Source of the DNA: Bin80 sp964291275
GTDB taxonomy: Bacteria > Bacteroidota > Rhodothermia > Rhodothermales > Bin80
Reading direction: 5' to 3'
DNA: 64,000 nucleotides
Assembly (NCBI GenBank): GCA_964291275.2
Contig: OZ219799.1
Location: 2,046,001 to 2,110,000 of the forward strand
Below, in pieces: positions 1 to 8,350 of the stretch; position 1 is the stretch's first letter, and each line of letters starts with the position of its first letter. The notes beneath the pieces are model-generated. The model made no database searches. It was not told the origin of the DNA and worked only from the letters and a program-made list of their open reading frames with translations. The position numbers were made by a program, and so were the translations under genes.

Positions 1-1058
1 GTCCCTTGGGAATACCCACGGTGGCAGATCGGGTGGCACAGATGGTGGTGAAACAAGTTTTGGAGCCGGAACTGGAACGCGTGTTCCATCCGGATTCCTA
101 TGGGTACCGACCGAACAAATCGGCTCATGCTGCGCTCCGGCAGACGCGAAGGCGGTGCTGGGAACGGGCCTGGGTACTGGACATGGATATCAAGTCCTAT
201 TTTGACACGATAGACCATGCGCTGTTGATGAAAGCGGTCCGACGACATACGGATCAGAAGTGGGTGCTCTTGTACATAGAGCGCTGGCTGACGGCACCGG
301 TGATTCACCCAGACGGGACGGAAGCGGCTCGGGACATTGGGACACCCCAAGGCGGGGTCATCAGTCCACTGTTGGCCAATCTGTTTTTGCACTACTCGTT
401 TGATAAGTGGATGGAGCGGTATTACCCGCAGATTCCATTTGAGCGATATGCAGATGATATTGTGTGCCACTGCACGAGTGAGGAACAGGCGCACGAACTT
501 TGGCAGGTGCTCAAGGGACGTTTTACGGCCTGTAACTTAAAGTTACACCCGGATAAGACCCGGATCGTATACTGCAAGAGTGCGCGCCGAGAAGGCACGT
601 ATCCGGAGATTTCCTTTGATTTCTTGGGCTACACGTTTAGACCTCGAATGACAATGAGTCGCGGGGGCAAGATCTTTCTTGGGTTCAATCCAGCGATAAG
701 CCGAAAGGCGGCGAAAGCCATACGGGAGACCATTTACAGTTGGGGATTGGCTCGCATGAGTCCATTCTCAATGGCACACATTGCAAGCAGGATAAATGCC
801 GTGGTGCGGGGATGGATTGCCTATTATGGCGTATTCTTCAAATCGGAACTGAAAAAGGTTTTGAGAAGCATTGACCAACACCTCATCCGATGGATGATGC
901 GGAAGTATAAGCACTTCCGGGGACATTGGAGACGGTCGTGGCGATGGTTAACGAGAATTGCTCGTCAAAATTCCGGTATATTCGTGCATTGGGCGTTTCT
1001 TTACGGTTCACCTTTGTTCAATTCCAAACGGTTGCATGGTAAGAGCCGCGTGAGTTGA
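1..1058 (+). CDS. ltrA: Group II intron reverse transcriptase/maturase, 5' end outside window
   Basis: Multifunctional intron-encoded protein that helps its intron RNA fold and splice and copies it into DNA. The reading frame is open from the first bases of the window (PLGIPTVADR is the usual RT-0/RT-1 region), so roughly the first 80-100 residues of a normal LtrA are missing only because the window starts here. Visible motifs are DMDIKSYFDTIDH (RT domain), GTPQGGVISPLLAN, the catalytic RYADDIV and FDFLGYTF, followed by a maturase X domain with GWIAYYG and the basic WMMRKYKHFRGHWRR stretch. The stop codon lies inside the domain V RNA structure, normal for compact bacterial introns. No separate endonuclease domain is seen at the C-terminus. 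Family identity is firm; intron class is not assigned. Confidence 0.93.
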   Translation, partial: PLGIPTVADRVAQMVVKQVLEPELERVFHPDSYGYRPNKSAHAALRQTRRRCWERAWVLDMDIKSYFDTIDHALLMKAVRRHTDQKWVLLYIERWLTAPVIHPDGTEAARDIGTPQGGVISPLLANLFLHYSFDKWMERYYPQIPFERYADDIVCHCTSEEQAHELWQVLKGRFTACNLKLHPDKTRIVYCKSARREGTYPEISFDFLGYTFRPRMTMSRGGKIFLGFNPAISRKAAKAIRETIYSWGLARMSPFSMAHIASRINAVVRGWIAYYGVFFKSELKKVLRSIDQHLIRWMMRKYKHFRGHWRRSWRWLTRIARQNSGIFVHWAFLYGSPLFNSKRLHGKSRVS

Positions 1059-1116
1059 GAGGCTCACGCGCGGTTCTGTGAGAGCCCGGGGGTGAAATTC
1101 CCCCGGGCTACTTGAC
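1043..1116 (+). ncRNA. Group II intron domains V and VI
   Basis: Positions 1043-1076 form the 34-nt catalytic domain V: GAGCCGC at the 5' side pairs with GCGGTTC at the 3' side, with the AGC triad near the start. Positions 1084-1110 form domain VI, a strong stem AGCCCGGGGG / CCCCCGGGCT, with the likely branch-point A just 3' of it in the CTACTTGAC tail. Overlap of domain V with the maturase stop codon is expected in bacterial introns. Confidence 0.85.
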
Positions 1117-1124
1117 AATTCCAT

Positions 1125-1358
1125 TGATTACCTTTCTGCGGTGCATCCTTCAAAGCAGAACTAAAAACGGTTCTTCAAGAGCATGGGTCAACACCTGACC
1201 CGGTTGATGATGCGGAAGTAGAAGTGGTTTCGAGGTCATTGGAGACGGTTGACGGGAATTGCACGCCAAAATCCTAGACTGTTTGCGCACTGGGGTTTCT
1301 TTATGGTCCACCTTTATTCAATTCGAAACAGCTGGATGGTAAGAACCGTGTGAGTTGA
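1125..1358 (+). pseudogene. Decayed maturase C-terminus of a second group II intron
   Basis: This stretch aligns base by base with the X-domain part of the intact maturase upstream (about 815-1058). Examples are QHLTRLMMRK against QHLIRWMMRK, FRGHWRR in both, and IARQNP against IARQNS. An in-frame TAG follows LMMRK (near 1219), a short deletion removes the second WRW segment, and the start region is scrambled. It is a non-functional remnant of a related but distinct intron, since divergence is spread across the whole stretch. Confidence 0.8.
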
Positions 1359-1414
1359 GAGGCTCCCGTGCGGTTCTTGAGAGCCGGAGGGTGAAATTCC
1401 TTCGGCTACTTGAC
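1343..1414 (+). ncRNA. Second group II intron domain V/VI remnant
   Basis: Positions 1343-1376 match the upstream domain V with scattered changes (GAACCGTG...CGTGCGGTTC still pairs). Positions 1381-1408 form a shorter domain VI stem (AGCCGGAGG / CCTTCGGCT). It ends in the same GGCTACTTGAC as the first copy. RNA structure is largely kept although the attached maturase is dead. Confidence 0.75.
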
Positions 1415-1437
1415 ATTTCCCTTTTATTGGATAGTAC

Positions 1438-2484
1438 ATGGGAGAAATAATTACAGCATTGGTTCAGACTGCTCGCGCATGGAAGTCTCCAAGATACCAG
1501 AAGTTGAGACGCAACGTTGTAAAAAAAACACTTACGGCCTCCGATACATTTACTGAAGAGGCGATTGAGTTTGCGATTGATCAGCAAATGGATGGAGTTA
1601 CGAAGGCTGCGCTGAGTGCCTGGATTGGGCAACGAAAAATCAAAGAAAGGTGCCGGGTTGGGGTGATTAATGCAGGCAACGTTCCATTAGTCGGGTTACA
1701 GGACCTGCTCGCAGTACTTGTTTGTGGTCACTCCTATGTCGGTGTACTGTCCAGTAAATCTCCGTATTTACTTCCTGCATTCGTCAAAACCCTGCTTGAC
1801 CAAGGGGCTGATATAAAGGCTAAGTTCGTGGGTCGCGATGAGATGTGGGGAAGAGTGGACGCCGTTATAGCAACCGGTAGCAATGAGTCTATTGCACAGA
1901 TCAAGGTTCTTGCAAGCAGGCAGGGATTGACACCGGATAAGTGTTTATTTCGTGGTAACCGGTACGGAGCTGCAATCCTGAATGGTTTTGAATCGGAAAG
2001 TGACCTAGATGGGCTTGCGTTGGACGTGCTGCTGCATGAGGGTATGGGATGCCGTAATGTTGCATTGATTATAGCACCGGAAGGTTTCGAGCCGGACAGC
2101 TGCCTCAAACATTTTGCCGAAATGCGTGGGGTTTTCCCTGCGCATCCTTCAACATCGGGCAAACTTTCGATTCAACAGGCCTATCTGGCTGCAACGGGTC
2201 AGCCGCACGCTTACGGAGATGGTTTAGAGTTTCTTCTGAGCAAAGGCGCTCCCGAGGTTCAAGCCCCCGGGCATGTGCGCTGGGTGGAGTATAGAGATCA
2301 GGATGAGATGGTAAACGTCATAGAAGCATTGGGCGACGAAATCCAATGTATTGTAGCTCAGGAGAATTTACGTGAGCAATTGCCGGATTCTTGGAACGTT
2401 GGATCATTCGGTAGCACGCAGATGCCCGCGCTGGATTGGCAGCCTGATGGACTTGATACCATTGGTTTTTTGTGTAATCTGTAG
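1438..2484 (+). CDS. Acyl-CoA reductase (LuxC-like)
   Basis: Predicted NADPH-dependent reductase of acyl-CoA to fatty aldehyde, from the LuxC-like acyl-CoA reductase family common in Bacteroidota. The 348-residue protein has the conserved glycine-rich VGVINAGNVPLVGLQD segment (about residues 74-90), TGSNESIA, and HEGMGCRNVALI around Cys205, the likely acyl-accepting cysteine by analogy with aldehyde-dehydrogenase folds. The ATG start lies 24 bases after the end of the intron remnant. The intron remnants therefore lie directly in front of the gene and may have replaced its original promoter. Substrate chain length cannot be read from sequence. Confidence 0.8.
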   Translation: MGEIITALVQTARAWKSPRYQKLRRNVVKKTLTASDTFTEEAIEFAIDQQMDGVTKAALSAWIGQRKIKERCRVGVINAGNVPLVGLQDLLAVLVCGHSYVGVLSSKSPYLLPAFVKTLLDQGADIKAKFVGRDEMWGRVDAVIATGSNESIAQIKVLASRQGLTPDKCLFRGNRYGAAILNGFESESDLDGLALDVLLHEGMGCRNVALIIAPEGFEPDSCLKHFAEMRGVFPAHPSTSGKLSIQQAYLAATGQPHAYGDGLEFLLSKGAPEVQAPGHVRWVEYRDQDEMVNVIEALGDEIQCIVAQENLREQLPDSWNVGSFGSTQMPALDWQPDGLDTIGFLCNL

Positions 2485-2549
2485 CAGGAACAAGCACAGT
2501 GTAAATTACGTTTCCACCGATTCTAGGCAGTGTCCCCGAGGCCAAGGCA

Positions 2550-2954
2550 ATGGTCAAGAAGAGTGTAGAGAAAAGTAGAGCGGAGCGTATTGCACTGCAC
2601 TACAAAGGGTTTGTCGATAGCTTCCAATCCTGGTTGGAGTTGAGGCTAGAGCTTGTAGGGCAGCAGTATTGGGAGCGGGTCCTGCAAAATAGACAGACCA
2701 TCTATGCCGTACTCTTCACAGGACTTTCGGTTGTTCTCGCCGTCACCTTTATATTGGTGGCTGCAGCACTAGGATTGGGAGTTTTGCTGGGAAACACAGC
2801 ATGGGGTTTTGCGTCAGTGGGCGTGGTAATGGCTATTTTGGCATGGTGCCTGTACAGATGTACATACCGGTCTCGAGAAAATGAAACTACGGTGGTAGAC
2901 GGGATAACAGATAAAAAGAATGGAAGAGACGATGCAGAACAACAGGACAAATAG
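2550..2954 (+). CDS. Phage-holin-family (Holin-X/YqjE-like) membrane protein
   Basis: Small 134-residue inner-membrane protein of the Holin-X (PF07332) or YqjE type. An amphipathic N-terminal helix is followed by two hydrophobic segments (about residues 51-72 and 78-98) in a hairpin, then a charged tail rich in D, E and K. Members often sit next to DUF883/YqjD-like proteins, as here, and are thought to be stress-related membrane proteins rather than lysis holins. The last 35 bases overlap the next gene, suggesting one transcript through 3752 and on to adk. The exact function is unknown. Confidence 0.65.
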   Translation: MVKKSVEKSRAERIALHYKGFVDSFQSWLELRLELVGQQYWERVLQNRQTIYAVLFTGLSVVLAVTFILVAAALGLGVLLGNTAWGFASVGVVMAILAWCLYRCTYRSRENETTVVDGITDKKNGRDDAEQQDK

Positions 2955-3258
2955 CGACGTTCGAGAAGCGCTTAGTGAGAATGCACGCCGCATGGAACAG
3001 CATTTGGATGCGCTTCGTCACGAGTTGCTCAGTGTAGTGCCACCGGTTAGAGAAATCATTACGAGGCATCCTATCGGCAGTACGTGCGCGATCATAGGGA
3101 TAGGTGTGGCGCTGGGATATTTGATGGGAAGTGACCGGCGTACAGCTGGATCCGGTAGTGGTAGAGCACTCCTGGATGCAGCATTAGTGCCCGTTGTTGG
3201 AATGGTGAGGGAGCATTTGGACAAGAGGATAACATTGGAGAAAGTGGTGGACGAATAA
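2920..3258 (+). CDS. DUF883/YqjD-like membrane-anchored protein, copy 1
   Basis: Protein of 112 residues with a coiled-coil N-terminus (RRMEQHLDALRHELLSV), a RHPIGS motif and one glycine-rich membrane segment (about residues 52-69, IIGIGVALGYLMG), the plan of YqjD/ElaB/DUF883 proteins that tether to the inner membrane. It is a tandem paralogue of the next gene: both begin MEET and share SNDVREAL-type, EQHLDAL and TRHPIGS motifs. The shared MEET start supports this ATG, although it overlaps the preceding gene by 35 bases; a second ATG lies 12 bases in. In the YqjD family, ribosome or membrane binding under stress has been proposed. Confidence 0.65.
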   Translation: MEETMQNNRTNSDVREALSENARRMEQHLDALRHELLSVVPPVREIITRHPIGSTCAIIGIGVALGYLMGSDRRTAGSGSGRALLDAALVPVVGMVREHLDKRITLEKVVDE

Positions 3259-3284
3259 GCTATCTGGATCATAACCAAGATCAA

Positions 3285-3752
3285 ATGGAAGAGACGAAGC
3301 AAAGCCGGACAAGCAATGACGTACGCGAAGCGTTGCGTGAGCGAATGCGCCATGTGGAGCAGCATCTGGATGCACTCCGTCGCGAGTTAACTGGTGCAGT
3401 ATCCCCCGTCAAGGAGATCGTTACGCGCCACCCTATCGGCAGTGCATGTACAGCTCTGGGGTTGGGTGTCGCATTGGGATATTTGCTTGCCAGTGGACGA
3501 CGCTCAGGTGAATCGAATAGGGGTGAACTCCTTGATGCAACATTAGCGCCCGTTATTGAAGCAGTGAAGGAGCACCTAGACGTGGGCGGAGAGTCGGAAG
3601 ACGTTGTCCCCAGGAATGTCTCGGTTAGGAACGATACAGTCCCACAGAAAACTGAGAGTACACTTAGTCAGTTGGTCCAGATGCTAGCCCCTGTGGTTGT
3701 TGAGATGGGGATTAGAGCATTGAGTACGGACGGGAAAGCGGAGGAAGGTTAA
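3285..3752 (+). CDS. DUF883/YqjD-like membrane-anchored protein, copy 2
   Basis: Tandem paralogue of the preceding gene (155 residues). The first 90 residues keep the same order: coiled coil with VEQHLDALRRELTGA, TRHPIGSA, then the membrane segment LGLGVALGYLLASG. It carries an extra 45-residue C-terminal tail (SQLVQMLAPVVVEMGIRAL) that could be a second amphipathic helix. Its TAA stop shares a base with the adk ATG (TAATG at 3750-3754), so the two genes are almost certainly translationally coupled. Role inferred only from family. Confidence 0.65.
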   Translation: MEETKQSRTSNDVREALRERMRHVEQHLDALRRELTGAVSPVKEIVTRHPIGSACTALGLGVALGYLLASGRRSGESNRGELLDATLAPVIEAVKEHLDVGGESEDVVPRNVSVRNDTVPQKTESTLSQLVQMLAPVVVEMGIRALSTDGKAEEG

Positions 3753-4396
3753 TGTCCGCACGGGACCACCGGCTTGTTTTCTTTGGCCCCCCGGGTGCGG
3801 GAAAAGGTACCCAGGCACGCCGGTTGGTTTCCAGGTTCGGGTTCACGCAAATTTCTACGGGAGCGATACTCCGAAAAATTATACGGGCAGATACTCCCTT
3901 AGGTCAAGAAGCTCAAAGGTATATTAATGATGGTAATCTCGTGCCTGATCGGATTGTCCGCATACTGGCAGAAGATGCCATATTGGATGAGGATTTCACC
4001 GGGTTTATTCTAGACGGATATCCTCGGACGCTTCAGCAGGCTGAGTGGTTGCAGGAGTTTCTGCAGTCCCAAGGTATGTCACTGACAGTCGCCATCAATT
4101 TCGTTCTTACTGACGAGGAGGTAATATCGCGCTTATCACAACGGCGCATTCATCGTCTTACTGGTGAGAATTTTCACTTATCAAATAAGCCTCCACCGCC
4201 AGAGGAGGCCGAGTTCATGATTTCGCGTTCGGATGATCAACCAGAGGCCATTCAACAGCGTTTGAAGATCTATTATCGCGATACGCACCCCTTGGTTGAG
4301 TATTATCGTTTTCGTGGTTTGCTCTGCTCTATAGATGCTTCGGGAGCGTTTTCTGAGGTACATTCGAAAATCTGTGAACTGCTGCAATTACCGTAA
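3752..4396 (+). CDS. adk: Adenylate kinase
   Basis: Cytosolic nucleotide kinase that interconverts AMP + ATP and 2 ADP. The P-loop GPPGAGKGT is at residues 12-20, followed by QISTGAILR (AMP-binding), DGYPRT, and a LID region between about 130 and 165 (RRIHRLTGENFHL). No four-cysteine zinc site is present in the LID. Length of 214 residues is typical for the long bacterial form. It starts within the stop codon of the upstream gene. Its usual partner hpt/hprT, common beside adk in Bacteroidota, is not here. Confidence 0.95.
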   Translation: MSARDHRLVFFGPPGAGKGTQARRLVSRFGFTQISTGAILRKIIRADTPLGQEAQRYINDGNLVPDRIVRILAEDAILDEDFTGFILDGYPRTLQQAEWLQEFLQSQGMSLTVAINFVLTDEEVISRLSQRRIHRLTGENFHLSNKPPPPEEAEFMISRSDDQPEAIQQRLKIYYRDTHPLVEYYRFRGLLCSIDASGAFSEVHSKICELLQLP

Positions 4397-4422
4397 TTTT
4401 CGGTGAACAAGGTCGTGACGGT

Positions 4423-5406
4423 ATGCAGTGTCAAGAGAATTTGGACAAAAGACTTGAGGATCTTCGTGTTGCGGTCGAGTCAGGCCTTTCGGGGTTGGTT
4501 CGAGATCGCAGCCCCAGCGAGTTGTACGATTCTGTACGATATGTCCTGTCTGGCGGAGGCAAGCGTATTCGATCGATCCTACTTCTTCTTTCAGCTGACG
4601 TTTTTGAGTCTGATATCCAGGAAGCAATGTCGCTTGCACTGGCGGTGGAATTGGTCCACAATTTCTCGCTCGTCCATGATGATATCATGGATCATGCCGA
4701 CACCCGTCGAGGACGTGAAACTGTGCATGTACTCTGGAATACCAACACTGCAATCTTATGCGGGGATGTTCTCGTGGCCCTCGCTGCCGAGAGCGTAAGT
4801 CAGACAAGTTCGGACAAGACCGGACAGTTGACAAAGGTATTTGGAGAAATGCTGAGAGGGTTATGTGAGGGACAGGCACTGGATATGGCAATCGAGACCA
4901 GACAGGATTTAAGAATGTCCGATTACCTGCGGATGATTGATGGCAAGACTGGTGCATTGCTTTCGGCTTCACTTGAAATGGGAGGAATTATTGGGGGCGC
5001 AGATTCCAATACGCGATCGGTTTTAAGAGAGGCAGGCAAATCGATCGGGCGTGCGTTTCAGATTCAGGATGATCTGCTGGATATGGTAGCGGATAGTCAG
5101 CACTGGGGAAAGGCTCAAGGGGGTGACCTGATTGAGGGTAAGCAGACATATTTGCTCTTGGAGGCCCGTGAACGTGCGACAGGTGAGGAGTTGGCTTTTT
5201 TTGAAAAGGTACGACCGGGCTCAGGTCTTGACAAACAGGAAATTCCGAAGGCTCGTGAACGTATGGAAAGACTTGGTGTTTTTGATACTGCACGTGCGCG
5301 TGTACGTGCTTACACCCATCGTGCATTATCTCATGTTGATTTACTTCCGGGTGACACGTCGCAGCTTCACGCGCTGATTAATCGTATGGCAGCCCGTGCT
5401 CATTGA
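4423..5406 (+). CDS. Trans-polyprenyl diphosphate synthase
   Basis: Condenses isopentenyl diphosphate with allylic diphosphates to make farnesyl, geranylgeranyl or longer chains for quinones, carotenoids or cell-wall carriers. Signatures are GGGKRIRS (substrate-binding), the first aspartate-rich motif HDDIMDHADTRRG with DDxxD, and the second FQIQDDLLDMVAD. The residues just before the first DDxxD (LVHNFSLVHDD) contain Phe at position -5, which tends to limit chain length, but product length cannot be settled from this alone. The 327-residue length is normal. It lies 26 bases after adk on the same strand. Confidence 0.88.
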   Translation: MQCQENLDKRLEDLRVAVESGLSGLVRDRSPSELYDSVRYVLSGGGKRIRSILLLLSADVFESDIQEAMSLALAVELVHNFSLVHDDIMDHADTRRGRETVHVLWNTNTAILCGDVLVALAAESVSQTSSDKTGQLTKVFGEMLRGLCEGQALDMAIETRQDLRMSDYLRMIDGKTGALLSASLEMGGIIGGADSNTRSVLREAGKSIGRAFQIQDDLLDMVADSQHWGKAQGGDLIEGKQTYLLLEARERATGEELAFFEKVRPGSGLDKQEIPKARERMERLGVFDTARARVRAYTHRALSHVDLLPGDTSQLHALINRMAARAH

Positions 5407-5544
5407 GTTTTGTACTACGGCGGAGCAGCAAAACAAAACAGATCAAACGCGTAGCACAGGTAGCTTCAGACGAAAACGGGCAGGAAGATTGTTTTTGGCT
5501 TCAATTATGGTATATAAATGAGCTGGAGCCCCCTTGATGGTTAC

Positions 5545-6708
5545 ATGAAGCGTTTCTCTTACGTTCTGTTGAGTTTGTTCCTCATCTCCGTATGTATCTT
5601 TTTGATTGTAACTGCAATACGTAGGACTCCTGATTCAAATGTCAATGTCGAAGTTACCCACCCAACTCCACAAAACATCCCGAACGCATCTGTCATCTTA
5701 ACGAGAGAGGGAGATTCGGCATACGATCCGTCTTATTGGTCTTCAACGCGACCCGTTACACAAATTGGTGTAGACGAAGGGCCCAAGCATGCCATGTTGG
5801 GTATTATCGAGTCTGTTTCAATGGACGCCAATCGGAATATATTTATTTTAGATAGCGAGTACAATACTGTGCGCATCTACAACGAGGGCGGAGATTATAT
5901 TGGTTCCTTCGGAAGTGAGGGGGATGGACCTGGTGAGTTTTGGGATCCTGAATCTATTGACCTGTCCGAAGGCGACAGTCTAGCTGTGATCGTCGGACGC
6001 GAGAGTAGGATCACAATGTATCGACAATCAAATTCATCGGAATCATTGGAGTATGTTTTTGAGAACTCCTTCCTCCAGGTAAATGATGCACACAGCCGGG
6101 CCGGTTGTTCCATGAATGGTCATATCTATGTGCTTGCATACAGCTCTGATCAAGATGGCGTCATTTTCAAATACGACCTGACTGGGCGCTTCATTACGTC
6201 GTTTGGAGACAAATACATGGACCCTGATCCGTGGGTCAGGCAAGAGTTGTCCTTGCGGGGTTTTTTGGCGTGTAGCGACAAGCATGACACCGTCGCATGG
6301 ATACGGCGAAGTATACCAGTCGTTCATGTCTACACTGGAAATGGGGAACTACTGGTGCGATACAAATTGCAAGATTTTGCATCCTCTGCAGTCACGCAGC
6401 GACGGACAGAAGACGGTCGCCCATCATTACGTTTTGAAGCTCTAAAAGAAGGTGAAAGTTGGTTTTCTAATCTATTTACAGATGATGATGGAGCCTTCGT
6501 TATAAGTCATGTCACTGCAGTAGAATCCACTTCGATCCGAGGAGCTTCCCCACCCATAGACTTTCATGTATATCGGCTTGCCCCCCATTTGGGGGCAGAG
6601 ACTTACCTGGGGAGCATTCCTCGTATCGTAGCTATGTTAGAGGGCAAGGTTGTCGTAGAGGCAGAGAGTCCCTATCCGCAGGTGTTACTTTATGAGGTTG
6701 CGCCATGA
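5545..6708 (+). CDS. Six-bladed beta-propeller (NHL/BF2222-like) exported protein
   Basis: Envelope protein of about 387 residues. MKRFSYVLLSLFLISVCIF is a basic start followed by a hydrophobic segment, so it is a signal peptide or N-terminal anchor; this ATG is preferred to one 27 bases upstream because it gives a standard signal. The mature part has NHL/6-bladed propeller repeats such as ANRNIFILDSEYNTVRIYNEGG and GSFGSEGDGPGEFWDPESID. Such proteins are abundant in Bacteroidota and usually bind ligands or partner proteins outside the cytoplasm. No enzyme motif is visible. It seems to be a single gene, with a 500-base gap after it. Confidence 0.7.
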   Translation: MKRFSYVLLSLFLISVCIFLIVTAIRRTPDSNVNVEVTHPTPQNIPNASVILTREGDSAYDPSYWSSTRPVTQIGVDEGPKHAMLGIIESVSMDANRNIFILDSEYNTVRIYNEGGDYIGSFGSEGDGPGEFWDPESIDLSEGDSLAVIVGRESRITMYRQSNSSESLEYVFENSFLQVNDAHSRAGCSMNGHIYVLAYSSDQDGVIFKYDLTGRFITSFGDKYMDPDPWVRQELSLRGFLACSDKHDTVAWIRRSIPVVHVYTGNGELLVRYKLQDFASSAVTQRRTEDGRPSLRFEALKEGESWFSNLFTDDDGAFVISHVTAVESTSIRGASPPIDFHVYRLAPHLGAETYLGSIPRIVAMLEGKVVVEAESPYPQVLLYEVAP

Positions 6709-7241
6709 TAAATTTGGCGCTTATAACGGGATATTTATGTAATCACCTTGGTGGTTTGCATGTGTAATGCATGCCCGGGAACGGTTACTGACCCGGCAGG
6801 CATTCATGACGCTGATGAATCTGGAGGCTGTCCGGGTAGCCGATGGGGTCAGTTAGAAGGCATAAGCGAGGACATGCTATGACGCGTTTGTCGGAGGCGC
6901 CGAATGGCTGGGAGATTCCGCCCGCTATTAATGTGAAGCGCTTCTTGAAAATGCTAGGCTCTCCATAGCTGGACTCCCTCAAGGTACACAACTCAAAGCA
7001 TCTTCTGCTGGGTAATTAGGAACAGCTTATATAATCGAATATGCTACTTTCTGACGGGATAATCGAAACACCGCGCCGTTGATGTCTCCAGTTCCTTTTT
7101 TGAACTCGAAATTGCCCGATTCAATCAGGCACAATTTAGGCCCAAGGCAGTATTCAGGCCAAAATGGAGTTCCCGGACGGATACGTGTTCTCCTGAGTAG
7201 ATATCATCGAAATTAACAGTTGAAAAAACATCTCTGATAGA
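6709..7241. other. Intergenic region without recognised gene
   Basis: No frame here shows a recognisable domain. Short open stretches on both strands around 6785-6991 are broken by stops and do not look like any family I know; a highly decayed gene is possible. No clear terminator follows the propeller gene. The promoter of the isomerase gene downstream must lie near its right end but no convincing motif stands out. Confidence 0.4.
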
Positions 7242-8291
7242 ATGACCAAAGAATCGCTCGAACGGATTGATGTTGAAGGTATGTATGAGGCCGTTCGGAG
7301 TTTTCCTGAGCAGCTTAGAGAAGGCCGCAGGCGTGCACTGCAGGCTGAAACCTGCGGTTGGCCAGGGACTGATGTAAGTGGGGTAGTTGTTGCTGGAATG
7401 GGCGGGAGCGCTATTGGCGGGGACATCCTGTTGGCGTTGGCAGCGGATCAGGCAACCATTCCAATTGCGGTGTCACGTAGTTATTCACTACCGGCTTGGG
7501 TCGGCCCCGATACGGCGGTGGTGACCTCAAGTTATTCAGGCAATACGGAGGAGACGCTTGAGGCCTTTGATGACGCCTGTGCACGGGGAGCCAAAGTTTT
7601 GGCTATTTCGACTGGCGGAGAACTTGCGGCCAAGGCTGAAGAACAGAATGTTCCACTGGTTAGTTTGCCGGCTGGAATTCAGCCGCGTGCAGCTTTGCCA
7701 CATTCACTGTCGGCGTTGCTGACGGTCACTGAACCACTCCGACTTACTGCTGTTGAGTCTGAGCACTGGGCTGAGGCTGTATCCATTACGGGCAGACAGT
7801 CGGAGATTATGGCTAATCTAGCCGACCCGGAAAATCCTGCAATAACGCTGGCTGGAGCACTCTACGGTCATTTTCCAGTTATCTATAGTAGTGAGCAGTA
7901 TGCTGCCGCGAACACCCGGTGGCGCAACCAGATGCACGAGAACGCAAAGAGCCTTGCTGTTGGGAATCTACTCCCGGAAATGAATCACAATGAGGTCATG
8001 GGGTGGGCACGGTTCCAGCCGGAGTTGAAGCAGCTTGCAGTGGTTGTTCTTCGGGATATGGAGGATCATGCACGCACTCAGCGCAGAATGGACGTAACCC
8101 GATCGCTGCTGGAACCGCATGCGCAAAGCTGGAATGAAGTATGGAGTGAGGGTAGCAGTCGTCTGGCACGTTTGTTGTCAATCATGTATGTCAGTGATTG
8201 GGTGAGCTTATATCTTGCAATAATGAACAACACGGATCCATCTCCTGTGGGATTGATTTCGCGCCTGAAGGCAGCGCTGGTTGAGGGATAG
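7242..8291 (+). CDS. Bifunctional phosphoglucose/phosphomannose isomerase
   Basis: Converts glucose 6-phosphate or mannose 6-phosphate to fructose 6-phosphate in the cytosol. It has the SIS-domain signatures of the archaeal-type bifunctional PGI/PMI family: GMGGSAIGGD at residues 52-61, SSYSGNTEET at about 96-105, PRAALPHSL, and the C-terminal WRNQMHENAK and PEMNHNEVMGW motifs that hold catalytic residues. Length of 349 is typical. Since no classical Pgi is in the window, it may be a main glycolytic isomerase, but that needs the rest of the genome. Confidence 0.88.
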   Translation: MTKESLERIDVEGMYEAVRSFPEQLREGRRRALQAETCGWPGTDVSGVVVAGMGGSAIGGDILLALAADQATIPIAVSRSYSLPAWVGPDTAVVTSSYSGNTEETLEAFDDACARGAKVLAISTGGELAAKAEEQNVPLVSLPAGIQPRAALPHSLSALLTVTEPLRLTAVESEHWAEAVSITGRQSEIMANLADPENPAITLAGALYGHFPVIYSSEQYAAANTRWRNQMHENAKSLAVGNLLPEMNHNEVMGWARFQPELKQLAVVVLRDMEDHARTQRRMDVTRSLLEPHAQSWNEVWSEGSSRLARLLSIMYVSDWVSLYLAIMNNTDPSPVGLISRLKAALVEG

Positions 8292-8350
8292 ACCGTTCAT
8301 AGGGAACGGTATACGCTTGATAGCGTTGCGCATACGAACCACTATTGCTC

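Larger units (their letters stand above)
1..1116 (+). mobile_element. Group II intron, 3' portion
   Basis: The maturase frame is followed at once by a 34-nt domain V hairpin and a domain VI hairpin, ending in GGCTACTTGAC. The 5' half of the intron, including domains I-III and the exon-binding sites, lies before the window. The bases after 1116 resemble the middle of another maturase gene, so this intron seems to sit inside an older group II intron. Confidence 0.85.

Noticed and set aside
6785..6991. Minus-strand open stretch in the gap before the isomerase gene
   Set aside because: No similarity I can recognise to any protein; frame is short and flanked by stops.
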